A stretch of DNA of 64,000 nucleotides, from the NCBI RefSeq assembly GCF_004310865.1, contig NZ_SIXI01000009.1, forward strand, positions 1 through 64,000, written 5' to 3'. The notes under the pieces were generated by a model that did no database searches, was not told where the DNA came from, and saw nothing but the letters and a program-made list of their open reading frames with translations. The number at the start of each line of letters is the position of its first letter. Within the stretch, counting starts at the first letter, position 1. Made by a program: the position numbers and the translations under genes. Source of the DNA: Aquabacterium lacunae (lineage in GTDB: Bacteria > Pseudomonadota > Gammaproteobacteria > Burkholderiales > Burkholderiaceae_C). Shown one piece after another: positions 26,394 to 35,774 of this stretch.

Positions 26394-26765
26394 TCAGTTC
26401 CCTGACACCGCCAAGGCCTGCGCGAGCACCGCGTAGGCCTTTTGCTGTTCATCGCTCAGGGTCAATGGGGTGAGCCGCCCCTGGGCCAGGCCGTCGAGCT
26501 GGGCCTCCAGCAGGCGCTGGGCATCGCCCAGGCGGGGCAGCACCGGACCGGCAAACAGCACCTGCCCGGCATGGGCCACCAGCAGCGTCGGGAAGGTTTC
26601 GACGTCGATGTCACCGACCAGCTCGGCCTCGTCCTCGATGTCGATCCAGCGCAGACGGTGTCCTGGCCAGGCGGCGGTCAATTCGGCAAAGGTGGTCTCA
26701 TAGGCCGTGCAGGTGCCGCACCAGGCCGCACAGAGACAGGCAATGTCGAGGACCACAGGGTTCAT
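26394..26765 (-). CDS. Thioredoxin-like protein
   Basis: The 123-aa cytoplasmic protein has the thioredoxin fold. Its redox motif is WCGTC in CLCAAWCGTCTAYE (two further cysteines lie just before it) and the cis-Pro loop is FPTLLV. It lacks a signal peptide with the start at 26765; ATG 26771 would add two residues. It is convergent with the GGDEF-EAL gene and divergent from a CheY-like gene. General disulfide reduction is likely; a specific partner cannot be named. Confidence 0.85.
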   Translation of the reverse strand: MNPVVLDIACLCAAWCGTCTAYETTFAELTAAWPGHRLRWIDIEDEAELVGDIDVETFPTLLVAHAGQVLFAGPVLPRLGDAQRLLEAQLDGLAQGRLTPLTLSDEQQKAYAVLAQALAVSGN

Positions 26766-26980
26766 GCCGCACATTGTCTCGCATCCGGCCGGGATGCCCA
26801 TGGCCCATCGGCGGGTGCACGCCACCCACCTTGTCATGGACAAACGGGTGAACAAACCAGCGAATGCACGAACTTTTTGCAAACTTTTCAATTCTGTCCT
26901 GAACAGTGCCAAAAAAGCCCTCCACAGAACGGGTCAGCCTGCCGACAATGAGCCATCGATTCACACGACAAGGCCGCATC

Positions 26981-27355
26981 ATGAAGACCGTCCTGCTGGT
27001 CGACGATTCTGTGACCATGCTCAAGAGCCTGCAGACCGCCCTGGAAATCAGCGGTTTCAAGGTGGCCACCGCCACCGATGGCGAAGCGGCCATGCGGCTG
27101 CTGCGCGGTGGCCTGCGGCCCGACCTGGTCATCACCGACATCAACATGCCGCACATGGACGGGCTGACCTTCATCCGGCATGCCCGCCAGACCCTGCGCT
27201 TCACGCCCATCCTGGCCCTGACCACCGAGGGCCAGCGGGCCAAGCGTGACGAAGCCAAGCAGCTGGGCGCCACCGGCTGGATCCTCAAACCCGCCCTGGG
27301 CTCCGACCTGATGAAGGTGGTGAATCAGGTGCTGCCCACCCTGATGGTCGCCTGA
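26981..27355 (+). CDS. CheY-like single-domain response regulator
   Basis: The 124-aa receiver domain has no output domain. The acidic pair is Asp8-Asp9, the phospho-acceptor is Asp53 (VITDINMPHMDG), the switch Thr is in ALTTEG and the conserved Lys is in WILKPA. An upstream GTG frame at 26906 is discarded because homology begins at MKTVLLVDD. It is followed 16 bp later by an MCP-like gene, so it probably serves as output or adaptation partner of a dedicated chemosensory pathway. Confidence 0.92.
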   Translation: MKTVLLVDDSVTMLKSLQTALEISGFKVATATDGEAAMRLLRGGLRPDLVITDINMPHMDGLTFIRHARQTLRFTPILALTTEGQRAKRDEAKQLGATGWILKPALGSDLMKVVNQVLPTLMVA

Positions 27356-27371
27356 ACCCGAAGGAATCGCC

Positions 27372-28403
27372 ATGGGACTGCTGCCCGGCTGGTTGAGCGG
27401 TGTGCGCGGGCACACCTCGCACGATGATGCGCGTGAACGTGGCTTGACGGCCCGCATGAGCGAAGGCTTCACCATTTTGTGCAACCAGTTGCGGCGGGCC
27501 GAGACCAGCTCGCATGGCGCGGTCATGGCCATGACCGGGCGCATCAGCGCGGTCAACGAACGCTGTGGTGCCCTGCAGGGCGAGCTGTCGAATGCCAGCG
27601 CCAAATCGCAGCAGCTGGCGCTGGATGCCGAAGAGCAAATGCGCCGCCAGCAACACGCACTGGCCATGCTGAACGAGCACGAGGAGCGCTTCCAGCAGGC
27701 GGTGCAACTGCACACCGCACGGGTGGACGCCTTGCTGAGCCAGGTGCGCGAACTGATCCCCCTGACCAACACCATCCGCGACATCGCCCGCCAGACCGAC
27801 CTGCTGGCCATCAACGCAGCCATCGAGGCGGCCCGAGCCGGCCCGGAAGGCGCGGGCTTCAAGATCGTGGCCGCCGAAGTGCGCCAGCTGGCCAACCAGA
27901 CGGCCGAAGCCGCCCAGCGGATCAGCCAGGGCATCCAGGGCATCAGCCGCACCGAAGAATCGCTGCAGCAAGAGGGCGAACCCGGCGCGCGCATGGACAA
28001 CCGCCTGCTGGACGAGCTGGCCCAGGACATCGAGAAAATGGGCGCCACCCCGGGCCAGATCGCCACCGACCTGGCCCGTCTGGCCGTGCAGATGGAAGGC
28101 GACATGCGCACCATCCGCATGGACCTGGTCGACACCCTGGCGCAGATGCAGTTCCAGGACGTGAACCGCCAGATCATCGAGCAGGTGTGCGAAAACCTGC
28201 AGGACGTGGGCCAGCGCGTGCCCCGCTGGATGAACGGCTCGCACCGCCAGGGCTGGCAACACACCCAGGACGACGTGCAAGCCATGCTCGACGGCTGGCA
28301 GGCCCGCTACGTGATGAACCACCAGCGGGACGCCCATGCCCAGGCCGGCAGCGGCCACACCGGCGTGCGTGCGGACGAATCTCGCGTGATCGAGCTTTTC
28401 TGA
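27372..28403 (+). CDS. Soluble methyl-accepting-chemotaxis-like protein
   Basis: The 343-aa protein has no transmembrane segment. A coiled coil precedes the MCP signalling hairpin (IRDIARQTDLLAINAAIEAA, about residues 135-154, then RAGPEGAGFKIVAAEVRQLA). The tip normally reads RAGEQGRGFAVVADEVR; here Glu-to-Pro, Arg-to-Ala and Asp-to-Ala changes occur at otherwise conserved places. A second helical region (MQFQDVNRQIIEQVCENL) and the short end VIELF follow. It is encoded just after a CheY-like protein. Whether it binds CheA/CheW cannot be told; no such genes are in the window. Confidence 0.82.
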   Translation: MGLLPGWLSGVRGHTSHDDARERGLTARMSEGFTILCNQLRRAETSSHGAVMAMTGRISAVNERCGALQGELSNASAKSQQLALDAEEQMRRQQHALAMLNEHEERFQQAVQLHTARVDALLSQVRELIPLTNTIRDIARQTDLLAINAAIEAARAGPEGAGFKIVAAEVRQLANQTAEAAQRISQGIQGISRTEESLQQEGEPGARMDNRLLDELAQDIEKMGATPGQIATDLARLAVQMEGDMRTIRMDLVDTLAQMQFQDVNRQIIEQVCENLQDVGQRVPRWMNGSHRQGWQHTQDDVQAMLDGWQARYVMNHQRDAHAQAGSGHTGVRADESRVIELF

Positions 28404-28457
28404 ATCAAGAACCCGACGCGCAGGCCGAAAACCGAGAAGAACTCGGACTCTTTCGGC

Positions 28458-31064
28458 ATGCACAGGGAAGCCCCACCACCACTTGACCGCAGATCGCACC
28501 GGCTCGCCAGACGGCTGAACCGGGAAAGCGCCATCGACGCGGTCGAGCCCGCCTCGGCCGATGTGCGCGAGGTGGCCGAACGGGCCGAACGCCTGCGGGG
28601 TGATGACCTGAGCTGGCACCTCAATCGCCTGCGCTTTCCACAGGAGCTGGAACAGGCCTACCAGTCGGCACGCCTGGGCTCTCACCGCCGGCACATGATG
28701 GTGTGCTCGCTGTTCGCCCTGGTGTGCCTGTTGATTGGCTATGTGAACGATGCCCGGCTGCTGCCAGAACTGCAAGCCGAAAGCACGCCCCTGAAGATCG
28801 CACTGACGGTGTGGGTGCTGGGCCTGGGCCTGTGGGGCGGGCGCGGCCCTCGCGTGGGCCCGCGCACACTGGCCTGGCTGACCAGCCTGCAGGCCCTGGG
28901 CGTGATCGCCCTGATCTTCTGGACCACGCTCAAAGGCCAGAACCTCGCGGCCATCACGCACTCGATCAGCCTCTTCGTGCTGCCCATCTACCTGGGTGCC
29001 GTGGTGTTCCAGCGTTTCACACACACCCTGGTGATCACCTTGGGCAGCATGCTGGCCTACCCGCTGCTGGTCGAGCCCCGCAACCCCATCGAAGCCCTGA
29101 TCCTGGGCGAGAACATCAAGGTGATCTGGCTCTCGGGTGGCCTGAGCCTGGTGGCCAACTACGTGCTGGAACGCCACGAGCGACACACCTACTGGCTGCA
29201 CCAGCAGGCCCTGCACCAGCGCCTGCAGCTTGAAGGGTTGAAGCAACGCCTCAAAAAGCAGAGCCACCTCGACCCCCTGACGGGCTTGCACAACCGCCGC
29301 CACTTCGACGAACTGCTGCACCACAGCCTGCTGGAAGGCCCACGCCCGATCAGCCTGCTGATGGTGGACGTGGACCACTTCAAGGCCTACAACGACCACC
29401 ATGGCCATCCACAGGGCGATACAGCCCTTCGCACGGTGGCCGGTGTGCTGGCTGACCATGCACGCCTGGGCAAGGGCACGGCAGCCCGACTGGGTGGCGA
29501 AGAGTTTGCCCTGTTGCTGCCCGGCACGGATGCCAGACAGGCGCATGCATTGGGCCGTGCGCTGTGTGCAGCCGTGCGCGGCGAAGGCATCCCCCATGGG
29601 GCCTCACCCACCAGCGGCGTGGTGACCTTGAGCGTGGGGGTGGCCACCGCTGAAGCCGGGCACCTGGTCTCGCCCGACGAGCTGTACGTGCTGGCCGACA
29701 CCGCGATGTACGAGGCCAAACGCCAGGGTCGCAACCAGTGCGTGGCAGCGGCCGACGACTGGATGCAGGGCGCTCTGGGGCAGCGCATGCAGCAGGTGCG
29801 CCAGAGCCACGTCACGCGTGCGCCTGTCGCGCCGCCCACTGCTTCGGTGCAAGCCGCCTGGCAGGCCCAGGAAGAGGAGCTGCAACTCATCCGCAAGACC
29901 CTGACCCAGCCGCTGTGGCGCTTGCGTCTGCCGCTGCCTTTGCGACAGGCATTCGACGACGCACGCCGCAAGCCCCGCCAGCAGCACCTGGTGCTGATGG
30001 GCCTGCTGGGCCTGATCGCCTACATGGTGATGACGCTGGACGCCGCCTCGCTGCTGCCCGACATCGCCCGGCTGTTCACCCAGGTGCGTGAATACTCGCT
30101 GATGGCGCTGATGGGCGCTCTGGCAGCGCTGATGGCGCCCATGTCCACCCGCACCCGCGAATGGCTGTTCGCCGGCGCCGCCGCCGTGCTGGGCGTGAGC
30201 ACCGCCTATGTGCTGTCGCTCAGCCAGGCGCCCGCCGCCTTTTCGTACGCCGCTGCGCTGTTCCTGGTGCCGGCGTTTTCGGCCATCGGCGCGCGACAGG
30301 CCGCCCATGTCGCCGCGCTGCCCGCGGTGGGCGTGGTGGCCTCCATGGCCCTGTGGCTGCGCGGCCGTGGCGAGGTGGAACAGCTGATTGCCCTGGACTC
30401 GACCACCCTGGTGGCCCTGTCTTCGGTGCTGATGCTGTACGGCTGCCACACCCTGCACCAGCGCGCCCAGCAGCACTTCCTGCTGCAGCGGCGTGACCAG
30501 ATCCACCACGCCATCCTCAAGGAGCTGTCGGAAGAGCTGCAGCGCCTGGCCCTGACCGACCCGCTGACCGGCATCAACAACCGGCGCCAGTTCATGCTCG
30601 ACCTCGATGCCAGCTGGGAGCAGGCCGAGCAGAGCCGCACCCCCATGGCCTTGATGATCGTGGACATCGACTGCTTCAAGCGCTACAACGACCACCACGG
30701 CCACGCCCGGGGCGACCAGTGCCTGCGCGACGTGGTCGAGGGCCTGGCGCGCTGCACCCGTGAAGGCCACGGGCTGCTGGCACGGCTGGGCGGTGAAGAA
30801 TTTGCCGTGATCCTGGGCGGTGAAGCGGCCCACAACGCCTGGGACTGGGCCCAGCGCATGTGCGAGCACATCGAAGCGCTGCGCCTGCCGCATGAGGCCA
30901 GCACCGTGGGCCCGCATGTGACCGTGAGCATCGGCGTGGTGACGGTGATGCCGCACCTCAAGCCGCTGTCGCCCTCCGAGCTGCTGTCGATGGCCGACGA
31001 GGCCCTGTACGACGCCAAGGCGCGCGGCCGCAACCGCGCCATCACCTTCAACCCGGTGCGTTGA
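28458..31064 (+). CDS. Dual diguanylate cyclase with two tandem membrane-GGDEF modules
   Basis: The 868-aa protein repeats the same architecture twice: a set of five to six transmembrane helices followed by a GGDEF domain. Module 1 has helices at about 78-245 and GGEEF at about 346. Module 2 has helices at about 510-675 and GGEEF at about 778. Both have the surrounding signature (MVDVDHFKAYNDHHGH and IVDIDCFKRYNDHHGH), so both should make cyclic di-GMP. No RxxD inhibitory site is seen five residues before either GGEEF. An unusual intramolecular dimer of cyclase domains is possible. The start at ATG 28458 lacks a clear ribosome-binding site. Confidence 0.88.
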   Translation: MHREAPPPLDRRSHRLARRLNRESAIDAVEPASADVREVAERAERLRGDDLSWHLNRLRFPQELEQAYQSARLGSHRRHMMVCSLFALVCLLIGYVNDARLLPELQAESTPLKIALTVWVLGLGLWGGRGPRVGPRTLAWLTSLQALGVIALIFWTTLKGQNLAAITHSISLFVLPIYLGAVVFQRFTHTLVITLGSMLAYPLLVEPRNPIEALILGENIKVIWLSGGLSLVANYVLERHERHTYWLHQQALHQRLQLEGLKQRLKKQSHLDPLTGLHNRRHFDELLHHSLLEGPRPISLLMVDVDHFKAYNDHHGHPQGDTALRTVAGVLADHARLGKGTAARLGGEEFALLLPGTDARQAHALGRALCAAVRGEGIPHGASPTSGVVTLSVGVATAEAGHLVSPDELYVLADTAMYEAKRQGRNQCVAAADDWMQGALGQRMQQVRQSHVTRAPVAPPTASVQAAWQAQEEELQLIRKTLTQPLWRLRLPLPLRQAFDDARRKPRQQHLVLMGLLGLIAYMVMTLDAASLLPDIARLFTQVREYSLMALMGALAALMAPMSTRTREWLFAGAAAVLGVSTAYVLSLSQAPAAFSYAAALFLVPAFSAIGARQAAHVAALPAVGVVASMALWLRGRGEVEQLIALDSTTLVALSSVLMLYGCHTLHQRAQQHFLLQRRDQIHHAILKELSEELQRLALTDPLTGINNRRQFMLDLDASWEQAEQSRTPMALMIVDIDCFKRYNDHHGHARGDQCLRDVVEGLARCTREGHGLLARLGGEEFAVILGGEAAHNAWDWAQRMCEHIEALRLPHEASTVGPHVTVSIGVVTVMPHLKPLSPSELLSMADEALYDAKARGRNRAITFNPVR

Positions 31065-31072
31065 AGGGGCGG

Positions 31073-32608
31073 TCAGCCCCGTGCGTTGATGCGCAGCCAG
31101 GTGGTCTTGAGCTCGGTGTACTTGTCGAGCGCGTGCAGTGATTTGTCGCGTCCGTTGCCCGACTGCTTGTACCCGCCGAAAGGCACGGTGATGTCGTCCT
31201 CGTCGTACTGGTTCACGTGCACGGTGCCCGCGCGCAGCGCACGCGCCACGCGGTGGGCCCGGTCGATGTGAGCGCTCCACACGCTGGCCTGCAGGCCGTA
31301 GCTGGAGCCATTGGCCAGGGCCAGCGCCTCGGCCTCGGTGTCAAAGCGCAGCACGCTCAGCACCGGCCCGAAGATCTCTTCCTGCGCGATGCGCATGCCC
31401 GGCTGCACCTGGTCGAACACGGTGGGCTGCACGTAAAAGCCCCCGGTGTCGGCCAGGGCCTGCTCACCACCGGTCAGGCAGTGCGCACCCTGCTCGCGGG
31501 CCGAGTCGATGTAGCCCAGCACCGTGCGCAGCTGGCCTTCATCCACCAAGGCCCCCATCTGCGTGCGCGGATTGAGCGGGTCGCCTGGTTGCCAGCGGGC
31601 CGCCCTGGCCACCACGGCCTTCACGAAGTCATCGGCAATGCCACGGTGCAGCAGCAGGCGCGACGGCGCGTTGCACGACTCGCCCTGGTTGAAGAAGATG
31701 CCCGTGGCCACGGCATCGACCGCCCGCTCGATGGCATCGCTGTCGTCGAACACGATGAAGGCCGACTTGCCGCCCAGCTCGTTGAACACGCGCTTGAGGT
31801 TGCTCTGCCCGGCATAGCCCAGCATGGCCCGGCCCACGCGGGTCGAGCCCGTGAAACCGATGGCGTCCACATCCATGTGCAAGGCCAGGGCCTCGCCGGC
31901 CTCATGCCCGAAGCCGGGCACCACCTGCAGCACGCCATCGGGCAGGCCGGCCTTCTGGGCCAGCTCCCCCAGGCGCAGCGCCGTCAGCGGGGATTTTTCA
32001 GAGGGCTTGAGCACCACCGAATTGCCCGTGGCCAGGGCCGGGCCCAGCTTCCAGGCGGCCATGATCAGAGGGTAGTTCCAGGGCACGATGGCACCGATCA
32101 CGCCCATGGGCTCGCGCTGGATGAGCGCCAGGGCCGAATCGGCCGTGGGCGCCACCTCGTCGTACACCTTGTCGATGGCTTCGGCGTACCACGCGATCGC
32201 TCGGGCCGCGGCCGGCACGTCCACGCCCAGGCTGTGCTGGATGGGCTTGCCCATGTCCAGCGTTTCCAGCAGGGCCAGCTCGTCCTTGTGCTGGTTGATC
32301 AGCTCGGCAAAGCGCAACAGGATGCGCTTGCGGATGGCCGGGGCCTTGCCTGCCCAGCGCCGGTCGTTGAAGGCCTGGCGGGCGCCCTGCACGGCCGCGT
32401 CGATGTCCGCCGCCTGGCCCCTCGCCACGGGCACCAGCAAACGCCCGTCGATGGGCGAGCGGCATTCGAAGGTCTGCGCGTCGCGGGCGGCCACCCGCTG
32501 GCCATTGATCCAGGCGCGGCCATCGAGCCGGCGGTCGTCGGTCAGGGCCTGGGCACGGTCATGCCAGATGCGGGCCTGGCCGGTCAGAGGGGTGTGGGTG
32601 TCGCTCAT
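31073..32608 (-). CDS. puuC: Gamma-glutamyl-gamma-aminobutyraldehyde dehydrogenase
   Basis: This NAD(P)-dependent aldehyde dehydrogenase of the PuuC type (511 aa) oxidises gamma-glutamyl-aminobutyraldehyde in putrescine degradation. The general-base Glu is in FNELGGKSAF and the nucleophile Cys in FNQGESCNAPSR. IVPWNYPLIMAAWKLGPAL, FTGSTRVG and QEEIFGPV are family motifs. The C-terminus FGGYKQSGNGRDKSLHALDK is typical of PuuC. The assignment to this substrate is supported by puuA, puuD and potFGHI nearby. It is separated from them by an opposite-strand parA gene. Confidence 0.9.
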   Translation of the reverse strand: MSDTHTPLTGQARIWHDRAQALTDDRRLDGRAWINGQRVAARDAQTFECRSPIDGRLLVPVARGQAADIDAAVQGARQAFNDRRWAGKAPAIRKRILLRFAELINQHKDELALLETLDMGKPIQHSLGVDVPAAARAIAWYAEAIDKVYDEVAPTADSALALIQREPMGVIGAIVPWNYPLIMAAWKLGPALATGNSVVLKPSEKSPLTALRLGELAQKAGLPDGVLQVVPGFGHEAGEALALHMDVDAIGFTGSTRVGRAMLGYAGQSNLKRVFNELGGKSAFIVFDDSDAIERAVDAVATGIFFNQGESCNAPSRLLLHRGIADDFVKAVVARAARWQPGDPLNPRTQMGALVDEGQLRTVLGYIDSAREQGAHCLTGGEQALADTGGFYVQPTVFDQVQPGMRIAQEEIFGPVLSVLRFDTEAEALALANGSSYGLQASVWSAHIDRAHRVARALRAGTVHVNQYDEDDITVPFGGYKQSGNGRDKSLHALDKYTELKTTWLRINARG

Positions 32609-32728
32609 GCCGTGGTTCCGGGGGGTCGGTGCAATGCCACCACTCTAGCGAAACACGGCCCTTCACGCTTGATCCGTCACACTGCTTTGGGCAACATGGA
32701 AGGCCCCACACAAGCGGAGCGCCTTCAC

Positions 32729-33349
32729 ATGCCGGTGATCGTCATCGCCAACCCCAAAGGTGGCGTGGGCAAGTCCACGCTGAGCAGCAACATTGCCGGG
32801 TACTGGGCGCACCAGGGGCATGCCGTCATGCTGGGCGACATCGACCCCCAGCAATCGACCGCGCTGTGGCTGAAGCTGCGCCCTGAAGGCCTGCCAGGCA
32901 TCCAGCCCTGGGACATCGACGCGCAACAGATCGCCCGTCCCCCCAGAGGCGTGACGCACGTGGTGCTGGACACGCCAGCGGGCCTGCAGGGCAAGCGGCT
33001 GGACGAGGCCCTGAAACTGGCCGACCGGGTGCTGATCCCGCTGCAGGCCAGCGTGTTCGACATCTACCCCACGCAGGCCTTCATCGAGCAGGTGCGTGCC
33101 CACAGGCACGGCGCCAAGGTGAAGCTGGCCGTGGTGGGCAACCGCATCAAGGACCACACCAAGGCCACCGAACACCTGCAGGAATTCCTGCAGACGCTGC
33201 AGGTGCCGGCCCTGAGCCTGCTGCGTGACACACAGAACTACGCCCACCTGGCCGCCCACGGCCTGACGCTGTGGGACGTGCCCGCCACCAAGGTAGAGAA
33301 AGACCTGGCCCAGTGGGCGCCCATCACGGCCTGGCTGGACACGGCCTGA
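32729..33349 (+). CDS. ParA-family ATPase (orphan)
   Basis: The 206-aa protein has the deviant Walker A motif KGGVGKST near the N-terminus, then DIDPQQST and VVLDTPAG, the hallmarks of ParA/MinD ATPases. It lacks the N-terminal DNA-binding extension of plasmid ParA. No parB or centromere-like repeats are nearby, so it may position another cellular cargo. GGAG lies about 10 nt before ATG 32729; ATG 32696 would add 11 residues. It lies on the opposite strand inside the polyamine gene cluster. Confidence 0.85.
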   Translation: MPVIVIANPKGGVGKSTLSSNIAGYWAHQGHAVMLGDIDPQQSTALWLKLRPEGLPGIQPWDIDAQQIARPPRGVTHVVLDTPAGLQGKRLDEALKLADRVLIPLQASVFDIYPTQAFIEQVRAHRHGAKVKLAVVGNRIKDHTKATEHLQEFLQTLQVPALSLLRDTQNYAHLAAHGLTLWDVPATKVEKDLAQWAPITAWLDTA

Positions 33350-33370
33350 GGAGCGCCGGAAGGCGCTCCT
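33349..33370. terminator. Hairpin between convergent parA and porin genes
   Basis: AGGAGCGCC and GGCGCTCCT form a perfect 9-bp stem with a GGAA loop, 36 bp or less from either stop codon. A short TGTTG follows on the plus strand. It probably serves both converging genes. Confidence 0.6.
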
Positions 33371-33385
33371 GTTGATGCCGACTCG

Positions 33386-34867
33386 TCAGAACGACACCAG
33401 CACCGAAGCGCCAAACAGCTGGTTGGTCTTCTTGTAGCCACCCAGGCGCACGTCTTCGAAGATGGCTGCGCTGGCACGGTCCAGTCGGTACTCGACCTTG
33501 AAGGTGGTGTTCAGGTTGAACAGGTAGCTCAGGCCGAAGCTCAGGGCCTGGCGGTTCACGCCACGGTTGGCGTCGTCGCCGCTGTCGATCACACCGTCAC
33601 CGTTCTGGTCACCCGGGCCAATGCCGTTGCGGTTGTCCGCCGCCGTGTAGCCCAGCAGCCCGCCCCCGTTCTTGCGGTTGTTCAGGTAGTCATAGCGCAC
33701 CGTGCCCTCCAGGCGAGGCTCGAACTTGTAGGCCACCAGGGTGCTCAGCCCGTACCACTCGGCATCGCGCAGCTCGCCCGTGACCGGGTCGGGCGTGATG
33801 GCCGCCTTGCGCTGCTGGCCGTAGCTCAGCTGACCCTGCACGGTCCAGTCGCCACGGATGAAGTAAGCGTCGAACTCGAACAGGTTGGCCAAGGAATCTT
33901 TCTGGGCCACCACATCCTGGCTGGCCGAGTAGATGCCCAGTCCGGTGCCGCTGGCATCCACCAACTCGGTCAGGCTGCTGGTGGTGATGGCCTCACTGAA
34001 GTTCGGCAAACGGCCATGCACCCCGGCAAAGCCGAAGCCCTGGAACTCGCCCTTGGCGTAGTCCACCCGGTAGGCCAGGGCTGGCGCCGTGTTGCCCGAG
34101 GGGCGCTTGCTGGTGTTGACGTTGGCCACCATGGCCTTGGTCAGCCACTTGCCGCTGGCCACCTCCAGGCCCGCGCCGGTGTAGGCGGTGGGCAGGGTGA
34201 AGTCGAACAGCAGGTTGTGCGTGATCAGCTTGTTCAACGTGGGCTGCAGGTACTCATAGCCCGACCAGTCGGGGATCTGACCTGCGATGAAGCGCGTCTG
34301 CAGGTCGGTCAGCGGGATCGACACCGAGGCCTCGTGCACCGGCGATTCGCCGTTGAACACCGTGCCGACGCCGCGGTTGGGCGCCAGGGTCAGGCGCCAG
34401 CGCGAGCCCCCATCGGTTTCCTTGGTGAAGTCGATGACAGCGGCACCGAAGTAGCTGTTGTCGTAGTTGTATCCGTCGTCGCTGACGTTGTTCAGGAACT
34501 GGAAGCCACCGCGGTGTTGCAGGCGGTTGTAGATGTAGGTCGGATCCATGTACCCGCTGACCTTCAAGCCCTTGAAGCCGGCCATGTCACGGGCATCTTC
34601 CAGGGCCTCGGCCTTGACCGCGATGCGGTTGAAGTCCTGCAGCTGCTCGGTCGTCATGCCCGGCTGGGCCGCAGGTGCGGGCTGCGCCGCCTGGTCGGCC
34701 ACCTTCTTTTCCAGCTCGGCCACACGGGCCTTCAGCGCGCGCAGCTCCTGCAGCAGCTCCGACTGGGTGTCGGCATGGGCCAGGCCCGGGGTCAGCGCGG
34801 CCATCAACACGGCCGCGGCCAGCGCCACCGGCGACTTCAGCAGGGCTCCTCGGAAAGGGGTGTTCAT
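33386..34867 (-). CDS. Outer-membrane porin-like protein (DUF3138 family)
   Basis: The 493-aa protein has a signal peptide ending in PGLAHA-D, followed by a short coiled coil (LLQELRALKARVAELEKKV) and a long beta-barrel region ending in the terminal Phe of FGASVLVSF. It resembles the DUF3138/DcaP-like porins of Burkholderiales. A Ca-binding-like loop GDQNGDGVIDSGDD occurs at about residue 425. It is the last gene after potI, 43 bp downstream, so it may be the outer-membrane entry pore for polyamines. That substrate is inferred from position. ATG 34867 has AAGGACG in front. Confidence 0.82.
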   Translation of the reverse strand: MNTPFRGALLKSPVALAAAVLMAALTPGLAHADTQSELLQELRALKARVAELEKKVADQAAQPAPAAQPGMTTEQLQDFNRIAVKAEALEDARDMAGFKGLKVSGYMDPTYIYNRLQHRGGFQFLNNVSDDGYNYDNSYFGAAVIDFTKETDGGSRWRLTLAPNRGVGTVFNGESPVHEASVSIPLTDLQTRFIAGQIPDWSGYEYLQPTLNKLITHNLLFDFTLPTAYTGAGLEVASGKWLTKAMVANVNTSKRPSGNTAPALAYRVDYAKGEFQGFGFAGVHGRLPNFSEAITTSSLTELVDASGTGLGIYSASQDVVAQKDSLANLFEFDAYFIRGDWTVQGQLSYGQQRKAAITPDPVTGELRDAEWYGLSTLVAYKFEPRLEGTVRYDYLNNRKNGGGLLGYTAADNRNGIGPGDQNGDGVIDSGDDANRGVNRQALSFGLSYLFNLNTTFKVEYRLDRASAAIFEDVRLGGYKKTNQLFGASVLVSF

Positions 34868-34910
34868 GGTTGGACGTCCTTGTGTGTGTTGGATGTTGAG
34901 GTTGAAAGGG

Positions 34911-35774
34911 TCAGGCCCGCGCGGCGGCCGCCATGTCCTGCTGCCGGCGTCGCTCGGCACGCGCCAGGGCATAGCTGCCGCCGATCACGGCCACGGCCAC
35001 CACAGCGATCACCAGGGTGGCCACGGCGTTCACGCTGGGGTCGACCCCCAGGCGTGCGCGAGAAAAAATCACCAGGGGCAGCGTGGTCGAGCCCGGTCCC
35101 GACAGGAAGGCCGAGAGCACCACGTCGTCGAGCGAGAGGGTGAAGGTCAGCAGCCAGGCCGAGGCCAGAGACTGCGCGATCATGGGCAGCGTGACCAGAA
35201 AGAACACCTGCGCGGGGCGTGCGCCCAGGTCGAGCGCAGCTTCTTCCAGCTGGGGGTTGAGGTCTTGCAGGCGCGCCTGGATCACCACGGTGGCGTAGGC
35301 CATGCCCACCAGCAGGTGCCCCATCCAGATGGTGATGAGGCCCCGGTCGGGAAAGCCCAGCCAGCGCTGCATGGACACCAGCATCAGCAGCAACGACAGG
35401 CCCACGATGACCTCGGGCATGACCAGCGGCGCATTGACCATGGCCACCATGAGCGTGCGCCCGCCAAAGCGCTTGTGGCGATGCAGGGTGAGCGCGGCCA
35501 GCGTGCCCAGCACCACAGCCGCACAGGCCGTGTAGAACGCGGTTTTCAACGACAGCCACAGGCCCTGCAGCACCTCGGTGTCGTGGGCCAGCTTGCGGAA
35601 CCATTCGAGCGTGAAACCAGCCCAGCGGGTGGCCAATGGCGAATCGTTGAACGAATACACCACCAGGGCCACGATGGGCAGGTACAGGAACACAAAGCCC
35701 CCGGCCAGCCACAGGCGGCTGACCCAGCGGCCCACGCGTTCGTGCTTCATCAAGGTGGGCGGCGCGGCGCTCAT
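34911..35774 (-). CDS. potI: Putrescine/spermidine ABC transporter permease PotI
   Basis: This is the second inner-membrane permease (287 aa) of the PotFGHI-type importer. About six transmembrane helices are visible, and the EAA-loop motif that docks on the ATPase reads LEEAALDLGARPAQVFFLVTLP. ATG 35774 overlaps the potH stop codon by 4 bp. The gene order potF-potG-potH-potI is the same as in Escherichia coli. Confidence 0.93.
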   Translation of the reverse strand: MSAAPPTLMKHERVGRWVSRLWLAGGFVFLYLPIVALVVYSFNDSPLATRWAGFTLEWFRKLAHDTEVLQGLWLSLKTAFYTACAAVVLGTLAALTLHRHKRFGGRTLMVAMVNAPLVMPEVIVGLSLLLMLVSMQRWLGFPDRGLITIWMGHLLVGMAYATVVIQARLQDLNPQLEEAALDLGARPAQVFFLVTLPMIAQSLASAWLLTFTLSLDDVVLSAFLSGPGSTTLPLVIFSRARLGVDPSVNAVATLVIAVVAVAVIGGSYALARAERRRQQDMAAAARA

